A stretch of 46,115 nucleotides of DNA from Granulicella sp. L46 (GTDB taxonomy: Bacteria > Acidobacteriota > Terriglobia > Terriglobales > Acidobacteriaceae), in NCBI RefSeq assembly GCF_009765785.1, contig NZ_LMUT01000009.1:128672-174786 (forward strand), in the 5' to 3' direction. The notes under the pieces are model-generated. The model was not told where the DNA came from, made no database searches, and saw nothing but the letters and a program-made list of their open reading frames with translations. Below are positions 1 to 8,231 of this stretch, in pieces. The position numbers and the translations under genes are program-made. Each line of letters opens with the position of its first letter. Positions within the stretch are counted from its first letter, which is position 1.

Positions 1-2
1 GG

Positions 3-92
3 TTCGAACAGGAGGCTTCGCCTGTTCTCGCCGAGGATGTCGTCGAGATTATTACCATAACTCAGGTTGAGCCCCGTGGCGCGCGCTATTGA
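3..92 (+). CDS. C-terminal end of an unidentified protein (partial)
   Basis: Reading from base 3, the frame stays open from the window edge to a TGA at 90-92 and encodes 29 residues with a normal composition, ending in PRGARY. The two other plus frames close earlier or at about the same place, so this is only moderately supported. It would be the 3' end of a gene entering from the left and convergent with the TonB-family gene. A 7-bp inverted repeat (GAACAGG at 6-12, CCTGTTC at 21-27) lies inside it. I do not recognise the protein. Confidence 0.4.
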   Translation, partial: FEQEASPVLAEDVVEIITITQVEPRGARY

Positions 93-141
93 TCAAGGGG
101 TTAATAATCAACAGATGTCCGCGCCACGCTGCTCCTGAGGT

Positions 142-876
142 CTATTCGCTGCCGTTCAAAGCGAAGTTCACCGTGATAGTGGTATCTACTTCGGTCGGAT
201 CGCCATTCAGCAAATACGGCCGGTATCTCCACTGCTGCACTGCTTGCATTGCATAGTTGTTGAACATCGGGTTCGTGCTGCTGGATACCGACAACCTCTC
301 CACAGCACCGGTCTTCGAAATGATTGCGTGCAGCACAACTGTTCCGCTCATGTGTGCAATCTTTGCAATCGGAGGGTACTGCGGCTCGACAAACGCAATG
401 CGGTTACCCGCGATCACGCCGCCCGAAATGCGTGCCGGTCCAGTTGGCTTTGGTGGGGCTACGTGAATCGCCGGCCCCGTGCCGCCCGTGATACCGCCAA
501 ATACTCCACCGGGCGCTCCGCCGGCCATGCCTTCCATGCCAGCGACGCCTGCCCCAGCTGGAGGCGGCGGTGCATCTTCCTTCACCATCTTGATGTCTTT
601 AGGAATTTTCGTTGGCGCATGGAGGCCGTTATCCACGGTCACTACCTTGATCACCTTCACCGCAGGCGGCGGTGGTGGCGGCGGCGGAGGCGGCGGTGGC
701 GGCGGAGCTGTCAGCGATGCCGTCAGCGAGTTGTGCGGCAAAGCCTCGGGATACAGGAGCGGAACCAAGATCATCAGGCCGACGATTAGCCCGTTGAATA
801 CAAACGTGGCAATCATCCAATACTTCGACCGGGTCTTGAGCTTACCGCCGGATTCCATCAGAGCGTCTTCGAACAT
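142..876 (-). CDS. TonB-family energy transducer protein
   Basis: This 244-residue inner-membrane protein should couple proton motive force to an outer-membrane TonB-dependent receptor. It has a short cytoplasmic N-terminus, one membrane helix at about residues 20-42, a periplasmic linker with 14 consecutive prolines (58-71), a Gly/Met/Pro-rich stretch (about 100-135), and a C-terminal TonB domain (about 160-241) with the typical YPPIAK and WRYRPY blocks. The layout is the usual one for acidobacterial TonB proteins. No exbB or exbD is visible here. The start is fixed by an AGGAGG site 8 bases upstream. The poly-proline run would be expected to stall ribosomes without EF-P (known for proline runs in general). 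The specific receptor partner cannot be told. Confidence 0.85.
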   Translation of the reverse strand: MFEDALMESGGKLKTRSKYWMIATFVFNGLIVGLMILVPLLYPEALPHNSLTASLTAPPPPPPPPPPPPPPAVKVIKVVTVDNGLHAPTKIPKDIKMVKEDAPPPPAGAGVAGMEGMAGGAPGGVFGGITGGTGPAIHVAPPKPTGPARISGGVIAGNRIAFVEPQYPPIAKIAHMSGTVVLHAIISKTGAVERLSVSSSTNPMFNNYAMQAVQQWRYRPYLLNGDPTEVDTTITVNFALNGSE

Positions 877-884
877 TTAAGCGA

Positions 885-904
885 CCTCCTTCCCCTGAGG
901 GGAA
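885..904 (-). promoter_or_regulatory. strong ribosome binding site abutting a 6-bp hairpin
   Basis: On the minus strand an AGGAGG motif (885-890) sits 8 bases before the ATG of the TonB-family gene. Immediately upstream is TTCCCC-TCA-GGGGAA (890-904), a perfect 6-bp inverted repeat with a 3-base loop whose downstream arm runs into the Shine-Dalgarno sequence. Folding of the leader could therefore compete with ribosome binding. The geometry is visible; the regulatory role is inference. Confidence 0.5.
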
Positions 905-1110
905 AGCATAAGATCTTTAGACACCGCGTTAACTCGAATTGTTCCCGGATGCAGTTTATTTTTCAAAAAAACTGCATGCCTGGCGCGTAGTTCCCGCCAT
1001 TTGTTTTGGATGAATTTATCCGGGGTTTGAGATGCCGCGCCTTGCAGCTCATCCTATCTCAAATCGCCCGGAATGAGGAAATGCCTGAGAAATGGTGCAG
1101 TCCTATCCTT

Positions 1111-2085
1111 TTAGCGCCGAACGACTTTTGCCGCAGGAAGCGCAACCCGCTTGCCCGCAGGCGCCTTCTTCGCCCGCCAGTCCTGGTACGCCACCAGCAT
1201 CGGCGCCGCCACCGCAATCGACGAATACGTTCCGATAATGATGCCCACCACCAATGCGAACGAGAAGCCACGCAGCACTTCGCCGCCAAAAACAAACAGG
1301 CAAAGCACTGTCAGAAATGTCAGTCCCGAAGCAATCACCGTTCGGCTCAGCGTCTGGTTAATGCTGCGGTTCACCAAATCGGCGAGCTTGTCGCGCCGAT
1401 TCAACGCCAAGTTCTCGCGAATACGATCGAACACAACAATCGTGTCGTTCATCGAGTAGCCCACCAGCGTCAGGATCGCTGCCACTACCGTCAGCGTAAT
1501 CTCCTGGTTAGTCAGCGAAAAGAAACCGATCGTGATCAGCGTGTCATGAAACACTGCCACCACCGCCGCCACTCCATAGATCAGCTCAAACCGGAACCAC
1601 AGGTAGATCAGCATTCCGAGCAGCGAATACAGCGTCGCCAGCTCCGCCTCGTGCGTAAGCTGCTTACCTGCCGTCGGCCCCACAATGTCCACCTGCTGCA
1701 CAGTGAAGCCGGAGTCGTGATAACCCGCCGTCAGCGCGTTCTCCACCGCCGACCGGCCTTCATCATGCGCCGTATCCTGCGCCGTCGACATCGGCAAAGA
1801 GATGATCTCCTTATTGCCGAGCGCCCCGCCGCCCACATCAGAAATCCGCTGCACCGTCGCGTCCTTGATATTGGCCGCAGCGAGCGCCTTGCGGATGTTG
1901 TCCTCGTGCGGTGCGCTGTCGAACTGAACGGTGATCGCCGTTCCGCCCTTGAAGTCCACGCCCGTAGGGATTCCATGCCAGAAGAAGATGCTGATCAGTC
2001 CAGCAACCGAGAAGATCAGGCTGAAGCCCAGGAAGTACCATTTCTTCCCTAGCCAGTCGATATTTGCGCTCCGAAACAGTTCCAC
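1111..2085 (-). CDS. secF: protein translocase subunit SecF
   Basis: SecF partners SecD in the accessory complex of the Sec translocon, using proton motive force to pull secreted proteins across the inner membrane. The 324-residue product has a first membrane helix near residues 17-37, the periplasmic signature GVDFKGGT, and a C-terminal five-helix block with the conserved segments YSMNDTIVVFDRIREN and RTVIASGLTFL. Length matches the family (about 300-325). The start codon is GTG, preceded by AAGGAAAG at 5 bases. It follows secD by 93 bases that contain repeat DNA and is last of the yajC-secD-secF operon. The lysine-rich C-terminal tail is usual. Confidence 0.97.
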   Translation of the reverse strand: MELFRSANIDWLGKKWYFLGFSLIFSVAGLISIFFWHGIPTGVDFKGGTAITVQFDSAPHEDNIRKALAAANIKDATVQRISDVGGGALGNKEIISLPMSTAQDTAHDEGRSAVENALTAGYHDSGFTVQQVDIVGPTAGKQLTHEAELATLYSLLGMLIYLWFRFELIYGVAAVVAVFHDTLITIGFFSLTNQEITLTVVAAILTLVGYSMNDTIVVFDRIRENLALNRRDKLADLVNRSINQTLSRTVIASGLTFLTVLCLFVFGGEVLRGFSFALVVGIIIGTYSSIAVAAPMLVAYQDWRAKKAPAGKRVALPAAKVVRR

Positions 2086-2100
2086 GTTTTCTTTCCTTCA

Positions 2101-2176
2101 GCGATTAGCTCTTAGCTCTTCGTAACAATTTGTTGTCGCCGTTGCTTCAACTGGAAGCCAACAGCTGGAAGCTTTT
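2101..2176. repeat. AGCT-type junction repeat between secD and secF
   Basis: The short gap between secD and secF is built from degenerate copies of an AGCT-N3-AGCT motif (TTAGCTCTTAGCTCTT at 2106-2121, and CAGCTGGAAGCTTTT at 2162-2176). The same style of sequence recurs at four other gene borders in the window (9671, 18878, 26499, 30039). No gene or clear terminator is seen here, so the operon probably reads through. Confidence 0.5.
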
Positions 2177-2178
2177 CT

Positions 2179-3765
2179 TCAAATCGAAAGCTCTGCCGTG
2201 CCGCGTTCTTTCTTGCTCAGCAGGTAGTCGAAGATCGTGCGCGAGACAAACACCGCAGTAAAGATGTTCGCGATCAAGCCAATCGTCAGTGTCACTGCGA
2301 AGCCCTTCACTGGCCCGGTTCCGAACAAGAACAGGATTGCCGCTGACACCACGGTCGTGACGTGCGTATCGAAAATCGTCGTCCAGGCATGCGCGAATCC
2401 ATCCTGCACCGCGGCCGCGGCCGTCTTGCCCAGCCGCAACTCTTCACGAATACGCTCGAAGATCAGTACGTTGGAATCCACGCCCATACCAATGGTCAGG
2501 ATCACTCCGGCAATACCTGGCAGCGTAAGCGTCGCGCCTGAGAAGCCCATGAACCCCAGCAGGATCAACAGGTTCAGAATTAGCGCCAGGTCCGCGTTGA
2601 TGCCCGCGCCCTTGTAATAGAACAGCATGAAGATCAGCACCACCACCAGGCCGGCAATCGACGCCACTACGCCTTGGTGAATGCTGGCCGCACCCAGCGT
2701 CGGCCCTACCGTCCGCGTCTCCAGGTACGAGATCGACGCAGGTAGCGAACCCGTCCGCAGCATCAGGCTAAGGTCAGCTGCCTGGTCCTGCGAAAACCCG
2801 CCGGTAATCCGTCCCTGGTCGCGAATCGCGCCCTCAATCCCCGCCACCTCGCGCACCTGGTTGTCCAGCACGATCGCCATCTGGCCCGTGCCCTTGTTCG
2901 CGTCCGTGTACTTGTAGAAGCGTTCGCCCGCCTCGGTCGTCAGGTCGAACGTAATATCCGGCCGTCCGTTCTCATCGGTCGATGGCTGCGCGTCGCGGAA
3001 GTCGGTACCGGCAACAATCGCCAGCCGCTTCAGCAGGTAATACTGGTCCGGGCCGCCCGCGCCATTCGAACCCTTCAGCAGCTCAGCGTCTGCCGGAATT
3101 CCGGCCGGATTCGCCTGCTGCGCCTCGGCCTCGCTGCCATAACTGCCCACGACCGCGTGAATCTCAAGCTTCGCGGTCGACTGAATGATGTTCTCTACTC
3201 GGCCCGGATCGGACACGCCCGGCAACTGCACCAGGATCTCGTTGTCGCCCAGGCCATACTTCTCGATCACCGGCTCGCTCACGCCCAGCGTATTCACGCG
3301 CTCGCGGATCGTGTCGATCGACGTATCCAGCGCCCGCTCTTCGATCGTCCGTATCTCCGACAGCTTCAGCGTCATCTTGTACCCGCCGTTGCCCGTCGAC
3401 GACACGTCATAGCCGGCATACTCATTGCCAGTCAGAACTTCGTGGATCGCGCTCTGCTGCGTCGGCGATCCGCCCGAGATCGTGATCACCTCCGGATGCG
3501 CCGGGTCCAGCTTCGCCGCCGTCCCTCCCGTCGCCGCCAGCGCCGTGTTCAGCGCCTGCACATCACGGTCAGTGGACGAGTTCACGGCCTCCGCCACATG
3601 CACCTGCAGCACCAGGTGCGTGCCACCCTTGAGATCGAGTCCCAGGTTAATGCGGTTCTCAAGCGACTGCTTCAACCCACCGTGCGGAATCCCGAAGATT
3701 CCGTACGTGAAGATCAACAGCACTGCGACGATAAAGCCCGTTCTACTGGCCAGATTCTTGCCCAT
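2179..3765 (-). CDS. secD: protein translocase subunit SecD
   Basis: SecD forms the SecDF complex that completes protein export. The 528-residue product shows an N-terminal membrane helix (about 9-27), the LGLDLKGGTHLVLQV signature, a large periplasmic P1 domain including RVNTLGVSEP and LPGVSDPGRVENII, and a C-terminal membrane block with VGPTLG, the motif GMGVDSNVLIFERIREEL, and a final helix ending before a KKERG tail. The length is in the normal range. It lies 62 bases downstream of yajC and upstream of secF, the canonical order. The ATG has only a weak upstream purine stretch, so translation may be coupled to yajC. Confidence 0.97.
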   Translation of the reverse strand: MGKNLASRTGFIVAVLLIFTYGIFGIPHGGLKQSLENRINLGLDLKGGTHLVLQVHVAEAVNSSTDRDVQALNTALAATGGTAAKLDPAHPEVITISGGSPTQQSAIHEVLTGNEYAGYDVSSTGNGGYKMTLKLSEIRTIEERALDTSIDTIRERVNTLGVSEPVIEKYGLGDNEILVQLPGVSDPGRVENIIQSTAKLEIHAVVGSYGSEAEAQQANPAGIPADAELLKGSNGAGGPDQYYLLKRLAIVAGTDFRDAQPSTDENGRPDITFDLTTEAGERFYKYTDANKGTGQMAIVLDNQVREVAGIEGAIRDQGRITGGFSQDQAADLSLMLRTGSLPASISYLETRTVGPTLGAASIHQGVVASIAGLVVVLIFMLFYYKGAGINADLALILNLLILLGFMGFSGATLTLPGIAGVILTIGMGVDSNVLIFERIREELRLGKTAAAAVQDGFAHAWTTIFDTHVTTVVSAAILFLFGTGPVKGFAVTLTIGLIANIFTAVFVSRTIFDYLLSKKERGTAELSI

Positions 3766-3827
3766 TGTTATCTTGTTTCCTTCAATGCCTGTATCGAGAG
3801 GGTGTGTACGTCCCGGCCGTCTGCCGA

Positions 3828-4154
3828 CTACGCCTTGCTGTTGTCTTCTTCCGTGGTAACCGCCGCCACAGCGCTCTTCACAAACTCCAGCTTCACGCCA
3901 TCAGGAGCCGTGCGGACCACCAGCAAATCGTCCTTCACGCTCACAATCACGCCGCGAATGCCGCCGTTCGTGGTCACACGATCGCCCGGCTTCAGTGCCG
4001 CCAGCATCGCCGCCCACGTCTTCTGCTTCCGCTGGTTAGGCGCAATCAGCAGAAAATACATCGCGACAAACATCAACAGCAGCAGCGGAATCCCGCCAAA
4101 TTTACCGAAGATCGATCCGCCGCCAGCCTGCAAAGCAAAACCCAAAGCGTTCAC
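3828..4154 (-). CDS. yajC: preprotein translocase subunit YajC
   Basis: YajC is a small single-helix membrane protein that associates with SecDF. The product has one hydrophobic helix (about residues 21-39, LLLLMFVAMYFLLI), then the conserved PNQRKQ block, LKPGDRVTTNGGIRGVI, and a basic/acidic C-terminal domain. A longer reading to 4298 exists, but I prefer the GTG at 4154: it has an AGGA seven bases upstream, begins right at the conserved N-terminal residues, and gives 108 residues, the normal family length. It is the first gene of yajC-secD-secF. In many bacteria tgt sits just upstream of yajC; here tgt lies about 15 kb away. Confidence 0.93.
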   Translation of the reverse strand: MNALGFALQAGGGSIFGKFGGIPLLLLMFVAMYFLLIAPNQRKQKTWAAMLAALKPGDRVTTNGGIRGVIVSVKDDLLVVRTAPDGVKLEFVKSAVAAVTTEEDNSKA

Positions 4155-4484
4155 TGCCACATCCTGCTTGCGCGCCGAACGCACGAAATTTCTTCGCCGG
4201 TCGCGTCTTCCTTGAAAATTTGGGGATTTTCGCTCGCCCAATCGGCAAGCACTGGAACTGTGCGGTGCACCCGAAGTTTCCTCCAGACACACGCCCACGA
4301 AAGCCAGCCAATCACACCTGAAAGTTAAGCATCGCGGAATGACCGCGTGATGTCAAGGAAATCGCGGGTTTGTAGGGGTTCGTTTTCGTCGGACGGCCTG
4401 AAATTTCCGGAAAGCTGGCTGTCCAGAAATCCCGATCATTCATCCGTGAATCCGCTCTCGACCGCTTATGATAAGTGCACTCGT
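4155..4484. promoter_or_regulatory. 330-bp divergent promoter region, yajC / membrane protein
   Basis: No supported gene lies here. The two flanking genes diverge, so promoters for both must be inside it. On the minus strand there is a perfect TTGACA (plus-strand TGTCAA, 4351-4356), with only a weak -10 candidate (GATGCT) 17 bases further on. On the plus side I see no convincing -35/-10 pair. Open reading frames that extend yajC or the membrane protein into this region lack good start contexts. Confidence 0.3.
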
Positions 4485-5549
4485 ATGAGCACATCTGATG
4501 AAGCAAGGACACCCCGGCTCGATTACCGGCTGTTCAATGCAAATGCGGTCGGACTAGCGGCATTCATTTGCAGCCCTCTTGCCGGCGCCATTCTGATAGC
4601 CGCTAACTACGGCAGATTGGGAAAAGCTGGGAAAGGCGTGCTCGCCGTCCTCTTCGGGTTGATTGCCAGTGCACTCATCATCCTTATCAAGTTGAATTGG
4701 AACACTCCTGCGGGCTCCTTCGCCTCGGCCGCGCTTGCGCTCCTGCTCTTCCTTTGCACGTGGCAGATCGCAATGGAGGTGCAGGGCGACGCTGTTGAAG
4801 AGCACGTTGCGGCTGGCGGTCGCCTTAACACTAAGTCGATGGCCTTTTTCGTCGGGGTCGCGACTCTGGCGCTTTTGTACGGCATAACTTGGGCTGTGCT
4901 CTTTGCGATTCAAGACCGCAAAGTGATCATTGGAACCAACGATGATGTGGTCTACTCCGGCCTGGCAACCAAAGCCAATGCCACGGCGCTCGGCAACGAA
5001 CTCAGAAACCACAAATACTTCCTCGACAGCGGAGCAACCGTTCTGCTCAGCAAGAAAATCCCCGACACAACCATCTCATTCGTCGTGCCAGACGGCACCT
5101 GGAATCAGGCGGGAATTCTCTCTTCGTTCGAAGAGCTTGCGCGGGAAGTAGCCCCGACAGTGGGCGGCTTTCCGGTTCAGGTCCAACTGCTCGACGGCAA
5201 GGCTGACGTCGAAGAGTCATCGACGGTGGGCCAGGTACGTTTCGATAACGACAACCTCGTCTACTACGAGGGCATGGCAACCAGGGAAGAGGCGCGCGCA
5301 CTCGGGCAACAGCTCGACTCGACTGGTTTCTTTCGAGGTAAGGGAGCCAACGTATTGTTGATCCGCCACAATGGCGAAGGCACGACACTCGCGTTCGTCG
5401 TAGCCGACGAGGCTTGGTCAAATCCCGCGAAGGTAAGCAATTTCGAAACGATCGTGCGGGACGCTGCTCCCGCGGTAGGCGGCTTGCCAATCGGGCTCCA
5501 TCTCGTCAACCCACAACTCGAGCTAAAGAAGGAGGAGCTCGTCGAGTAG
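4485..5549 (+). CDS. four-helix membrane protein with duplicated C-terminal domain
   Basis: I do not recognise the family. With the ATG at 4485 the product has 354 residues: four hydrophobic segments (about 20-42, 50-70, 78-97 and 118-142) followed by two similar soluble units at about 150-237 and 255-341. Each unit shows V/LVYY-G-AT, an A-ALG--L segment, GA-VLL, FVV-D--W, and a closing APxVGG-P motif, so this is an internal tandem duplication. The upstream in-frame extension to 4347 is rejected because its composition is unlike the rest. Codon use is less C-biased than in most neighbours. It may be an envelope or sensor-like protein, but no function can be stated. Confidence 0.8.
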   Translation: MSTSDEARTPRLDYRLFNANAVGLAAFICSPLAGAILIAANYGRLGKAGKGVLAVLFGLIASALIILIKLNWNTPAGSFASAALALLLFLCTWQIAMEVQGDAVEEHVAAGGRLNTKSMAFFVGVATLALLYGITWAVLFAIQDRKVIIGTNDDVVYSGLATKANATALGNELRNHKYFLDSGATVLLSKKIPDTTISFVVPDGTWNQAGILSSFEELAREVAPTVGGFPVQVQLLDGKADVEESSTVGQVRFDNDNLVYYEGMATREEARALGQQLDSTGFFRGKGANVLLIRHNGEGTTLAFVVADEAWSNPAKVSNFETIVRDAAPAVGGLPIGLHLVNPQLELKKEELVE

Positions 5550-5564
5550 AGAGCGCGCCGGAAA

Positions 5565-5591
5565 CAGAGACAGAGGCGGAGAACGTCTCTG
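5565..5591. terminator. inverted repeat between convergent genes
   Basis: CAGAGAC (5565-5571) and GTCTCTG (5585-5591) form a 7-bp stem with a 13-base loop between the stops of two convergent genes. There is no T-run on either side, so if it terminates transcription it is not a classic intrinsic terminator. Confidence 0.3.
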
Positions 5592-5665
5592 AAAACCGCG
5601 TGAAAGATAGATGGGTAGCCACCGAGTTCAAACCCGCCCCACTCCCGCGCGCTACACCTAAACTC

Positions 5666-7225
5666 CTATTTCGCCTCCAGCGCCTTCAACTTGTCTTTCG
5701 CATCCGCATTCTCCGGATCCTTCTCCAACGCCTTCTTATAACTCGCCACCGCCTCCACCTTCTGACCCGCCTTCTCCTGCGCCTCGCCCAGCGTCTCGTA
5801 CGCGTTACCCGACTCCAGATACATCGCCGTATTCAGCTTCAACACCTCCACCGCCTCCCCCAGGTGCCCATCCCCCTGCAACTCAGTCGCCCAGTCATAC
5901 ATCGCCGACTCCTCCACCTTGAAATCCGCCTTCTCCTTCTTCATCGCCGCATACACCTCGGCCAAATGTTCGAACCCCTTTTCTCCCGCCCCCACCCGCA
6001 GCGCCTCAAACGTCACCGGAGTCCCCTTCGCCGCGCGAAAGCCCACGGTCATCATGTGTGGCGGCACGCCATTCTCCGTCGGAGTCTTCTTCAGAAACGC
6101 CATCGCCTCCGCATTATGCTTTAGATACGCATCCAGAAAAGTCAGCGTGTATTTCGCCACCCACCCGTACCCCACAATCCCATCCGCGCGCGAATAATCC
6201 CCCTTCCGATTCTCCGGATAGTGTTTCCATATCTCTTCATTCCGCTGGTACACCGAGCTGTGCTCCACATGCACCAGCGCCATATCATCCACCGTAATCA
6301 GATCTCCATGCGTCCACGCATTCAGCACATTCGGACCGTCGTTGTCCTTACCCGTAAAATATTTCGCCTGCTCCTCCAGCGAGATCGCTCCCTGCGTGAA
6401 GAACAGCAGCGGCAGCGTTATCTCCTCTGGATGCACATACCCCGAGTTCTTCACCAACCCCGGGTAATAGCGCATGCTCCCATCCAGCGCCACCAGCGCG
6501 TCGATCCGGTTATCCCGCGCCGCCGCAAACAAATTCGAGATCCCGCCCCAACTGAACCCCGCTACCGCAATCTCCGACATATCCGTATTCAGCAGCGTCT
6601 GCGCATACCCAATCAAAAACGAAATATCCCGTGCCTGCGCATCAATCCCCGTCAGATCCGGCGTCATCCCGCGCGCCGTCGCCCCCATATCCGGGCTCGC
6701 CACCACTACATACCCATGGCTCGCCAAATACTCACAAAGGTCGACATTCTCCCAAGCCATCGACGAAAAACTCGGCGCATAAATCACCAGCGGGAACTTC
6801 CCCACCAGCGCCTTCGCATCCTTCACCGCCCACAACGACTCCCCCATCGACGGCTTCATCGCATCGGTCCATTGCTTCCAGTCCGGCGAAATATTCGGCC
6901 TATCGAAACTCGTCTCCGTAGCCAGCAATCCGGCGTAATCCCCCACCGTCATCCGCTTCCTGCCACTCGTCTCTGCCGGATACCACACCAGCGTCTGCAG
7001 CGGCCGTGCACGCTCCCCCACCGTCGGCTTCCCCTCCGCATCGATCTTGGCCCGATACGTCCGCGAGAAGTCATACTGCTCCACCACTTTCAGGCCCACC
7101 GCGTACTTCCCTGGTTGCTCCGTAAACCGAAACAGCGGACCCTCAGCCGCCGGCTTCGTCTGTGCTCCCGCCAGCACAAACCCTCCAGCGACCAAAACAG
7201 CCGCGAAAACCCTCTTTGTTCGCAT
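5666..7225 (-). CDS. secreted alpha/beta hydrolase with C-terminal TPR-like tail
   Basis: This product of 519 residues starts with a signal peptide (basic MRTKR, hydrophobic core, cleavage probably after AGAQ). The central part is a dienelactone-hydrolase/PAF-acetylhydrolase-like alpha/beta hydrolase: a strand-turn segment PLVIYAPSFSS, then the nucleophile elbow GFSWGG (serine nucleophile), then a DG acid region. The last 90 residues hold two TPR-like helical pairs (NAYETLGEAQEKAGQ, AVASYKKALEKDPENADA). The hydrolase-TPR combination recurs in acidobacterial secreted proteins as far as I know. The ATG at 7225 has GGAG eight bases upstream, better than the TTG just before it. The substrate is unknown. 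Transcription is divergent from the DUF427 gene. Confidence 0.82.
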   Translation of the reverse strand: MRTKRVFAAVLVAGGFVLAGAQTKPAAEGPLFRFTEQPGKYAVGLKVVEQYDFSRTYRAKIDAEGKPTVGERARPLQTLVWYPAETSGRKRMTVGDYAGLLATETSFDRPNISPDWKQWTDAMKPSMGESLWAVKDAKALVGKFPLVIYAPSFSSMAWENVDLCEYLASHGYVVVASPDMGATARGMTPDLTGIDAQARDISFLIGYAQTLLNTDMSEIAVAGFSWGGISNLFAAARDNRIDALVALDGSMRYYPGLVKNSGYVHPEEITLPLLFFTQGAISLEEQAKYFTGKDNDGPNVLNAWTHGDLITVDDMALVHVEHSSVYQRNEEIWKHYPENRKGDYSRADGIVGYGWVAKYTLTFLDAYLKHNAEAMAFLKKTPTENGVPPHMMTVGFRAAKGTPVTFEALRVGAGEKGFEHLAEVYAAMKKEKADFKVEESAMYDWATELQGDGHLGEAVEVLKLNTAMYLESGNAYETLGEAQEKAGQKVEAVASYKKALEKDPENADAKDKLKALEAK

Positions 7226-7501
7226 CAATCAGACTCCATCTTCAGCACAAGGTGCAACGAGACTATCCCCTCGCCCCTCCCCGCGGCAAAGCCTTTCGCG
7301 AAACCGCTGCAAAGTCTCTCCTCAGCGCACGCATCTTCTTTCCGCGGCCATCTTCCCCATCTCTTCATTGCATCGAATATTTTCTGAATATCTACAATCA
7401 AAACCCCCGTCTATTTTAAAATGGGCCCCCTCAAATCGTCCGCGAAGGCCTACCCTTAACGCAGTTGCACGACCTGATTTCCTTTCCCGAAAGGTTATGT
7501 C

Positions 7502-8026
7502 ATGGCTACACCCATCACCTCGTCACCCACTGAGTCCGTATGGGACTACCCGCGCCCACCTCGCTTCGAACTCGTCCACAACTACATCCGCATCGTCCAC
7601 TGCGGCATCCTCCTCGCCGAAACCGCACGCTCCCTTCGTGTTCTCGAGACCAGCCACCCGCCCGTTTATTACATTCCCCACGCCAACATCGCCATGCACC
7701 TCCTCAAGCCCTCTCCTCGCCCCGCCACCTTGTGCGAGTTCAAGGGCCTCGCTACCTACTGGTCCGTCGACCTGACCCTCGATCCCCTTCTCAATCTCTC
7801 CGAATCGCCCTGTGCCGTCAGCCTCGACGCCGCCTGGAGCTACGTCCAGCCCTCCCCCGCCTACGCCGACCTGCGCAACCACGTCGCCTTCTACGCAAAC
7901 CGCGTCGACGAGTGCACCCTCGATGGCGAACGCGTCGTCCCCCAACCCGGCGACTTCTACGGCGGCTGGATCACCTCCAACATCACCGGGCCCTTCAAAA
8001 GCCCCACCGACCCCAAAAACTGCTAG
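7502..8026 (+). CDS. DUF427 domain-containing protein
   Basis: This cytosolic protein of 174 residues matches the DUF427 pattern: a W/Y-rich fold with a block ending VYYIPHANIAM, the AAWSY segment, the conserved F-Y block (HVAFYANRVDECTLDGE) and a terminal GGW motif. Function is not established for the family. An AAAGG lies seven bases before the ATG. The 270-bp gap to the divergent hydrolase gene holds AT-rich elements (TTGCAT near 7367, TACAAT and TATTTTAAAAT further on) that could form its promoter, but spacing is poor. A MATE exporter gene follows about 200 bases downstream. Confidence 0.85.
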   Translation: MATPITSSPTESVWDYPRPPRFELVHNYIRIVHCGILLAETARSLRVLETSHPPVYYIPHANIAMHLLKPSPRPATLCEFKGLATYWSVDLTLDPLLNLSESPCAVSLDAAWSYVQPSPAYADLRNHVAFYANRVDECTLDGERVVPQPGDFYGGWITSNITGPFKSPTDPKNC

Positions 8027-8057
8027 CTCCCCCACTAAACTTGCCAGGCGACAATAT

Positions 8058-8088
8058 GGGTGCCCGCGGTGCCCCGCCTTTGAGACCT
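8058..8088. repeat. possible GGGTGCCC-type repeat remnant
   Basis: GGGTGCCC followed by GGTGCCCC, then a GAGACC piece, in the gap between the DUF427 and MATE genes. The same words head the hairpin repeats at 19478, 45713 and 45922, but no full stem forms here, so this would be a decayed copy. No gene is seen in the 205-bp gap. Confidence 0.3.
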
Positions 8089-8231
8089 AACTTCGTAGGC
8101 TGCGCATAGCGGCCGCCTCTTTTCTCCGGCTACCGCAGCAACGCCCCCGTCTCCTGACACTCGCCTTTCATTCCCTATGGCTCTTAACCCTCGCCGTCCG
8201 CGCAGGACCAGGACCCGCGATACCCTTATGT

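Noticed and set aside
479..880. Plus-strand frame rich in glycine opposite the TonB poly-proline run
   Set aside because: It is simply the complement of CCG-type proline codons, with no ribosome site.
4347..4484. Upstream extension of the four-helix membrane protein
   Set aside because: Composition changes abruptly, and the ATG at 4485 starts right before the conserved part.
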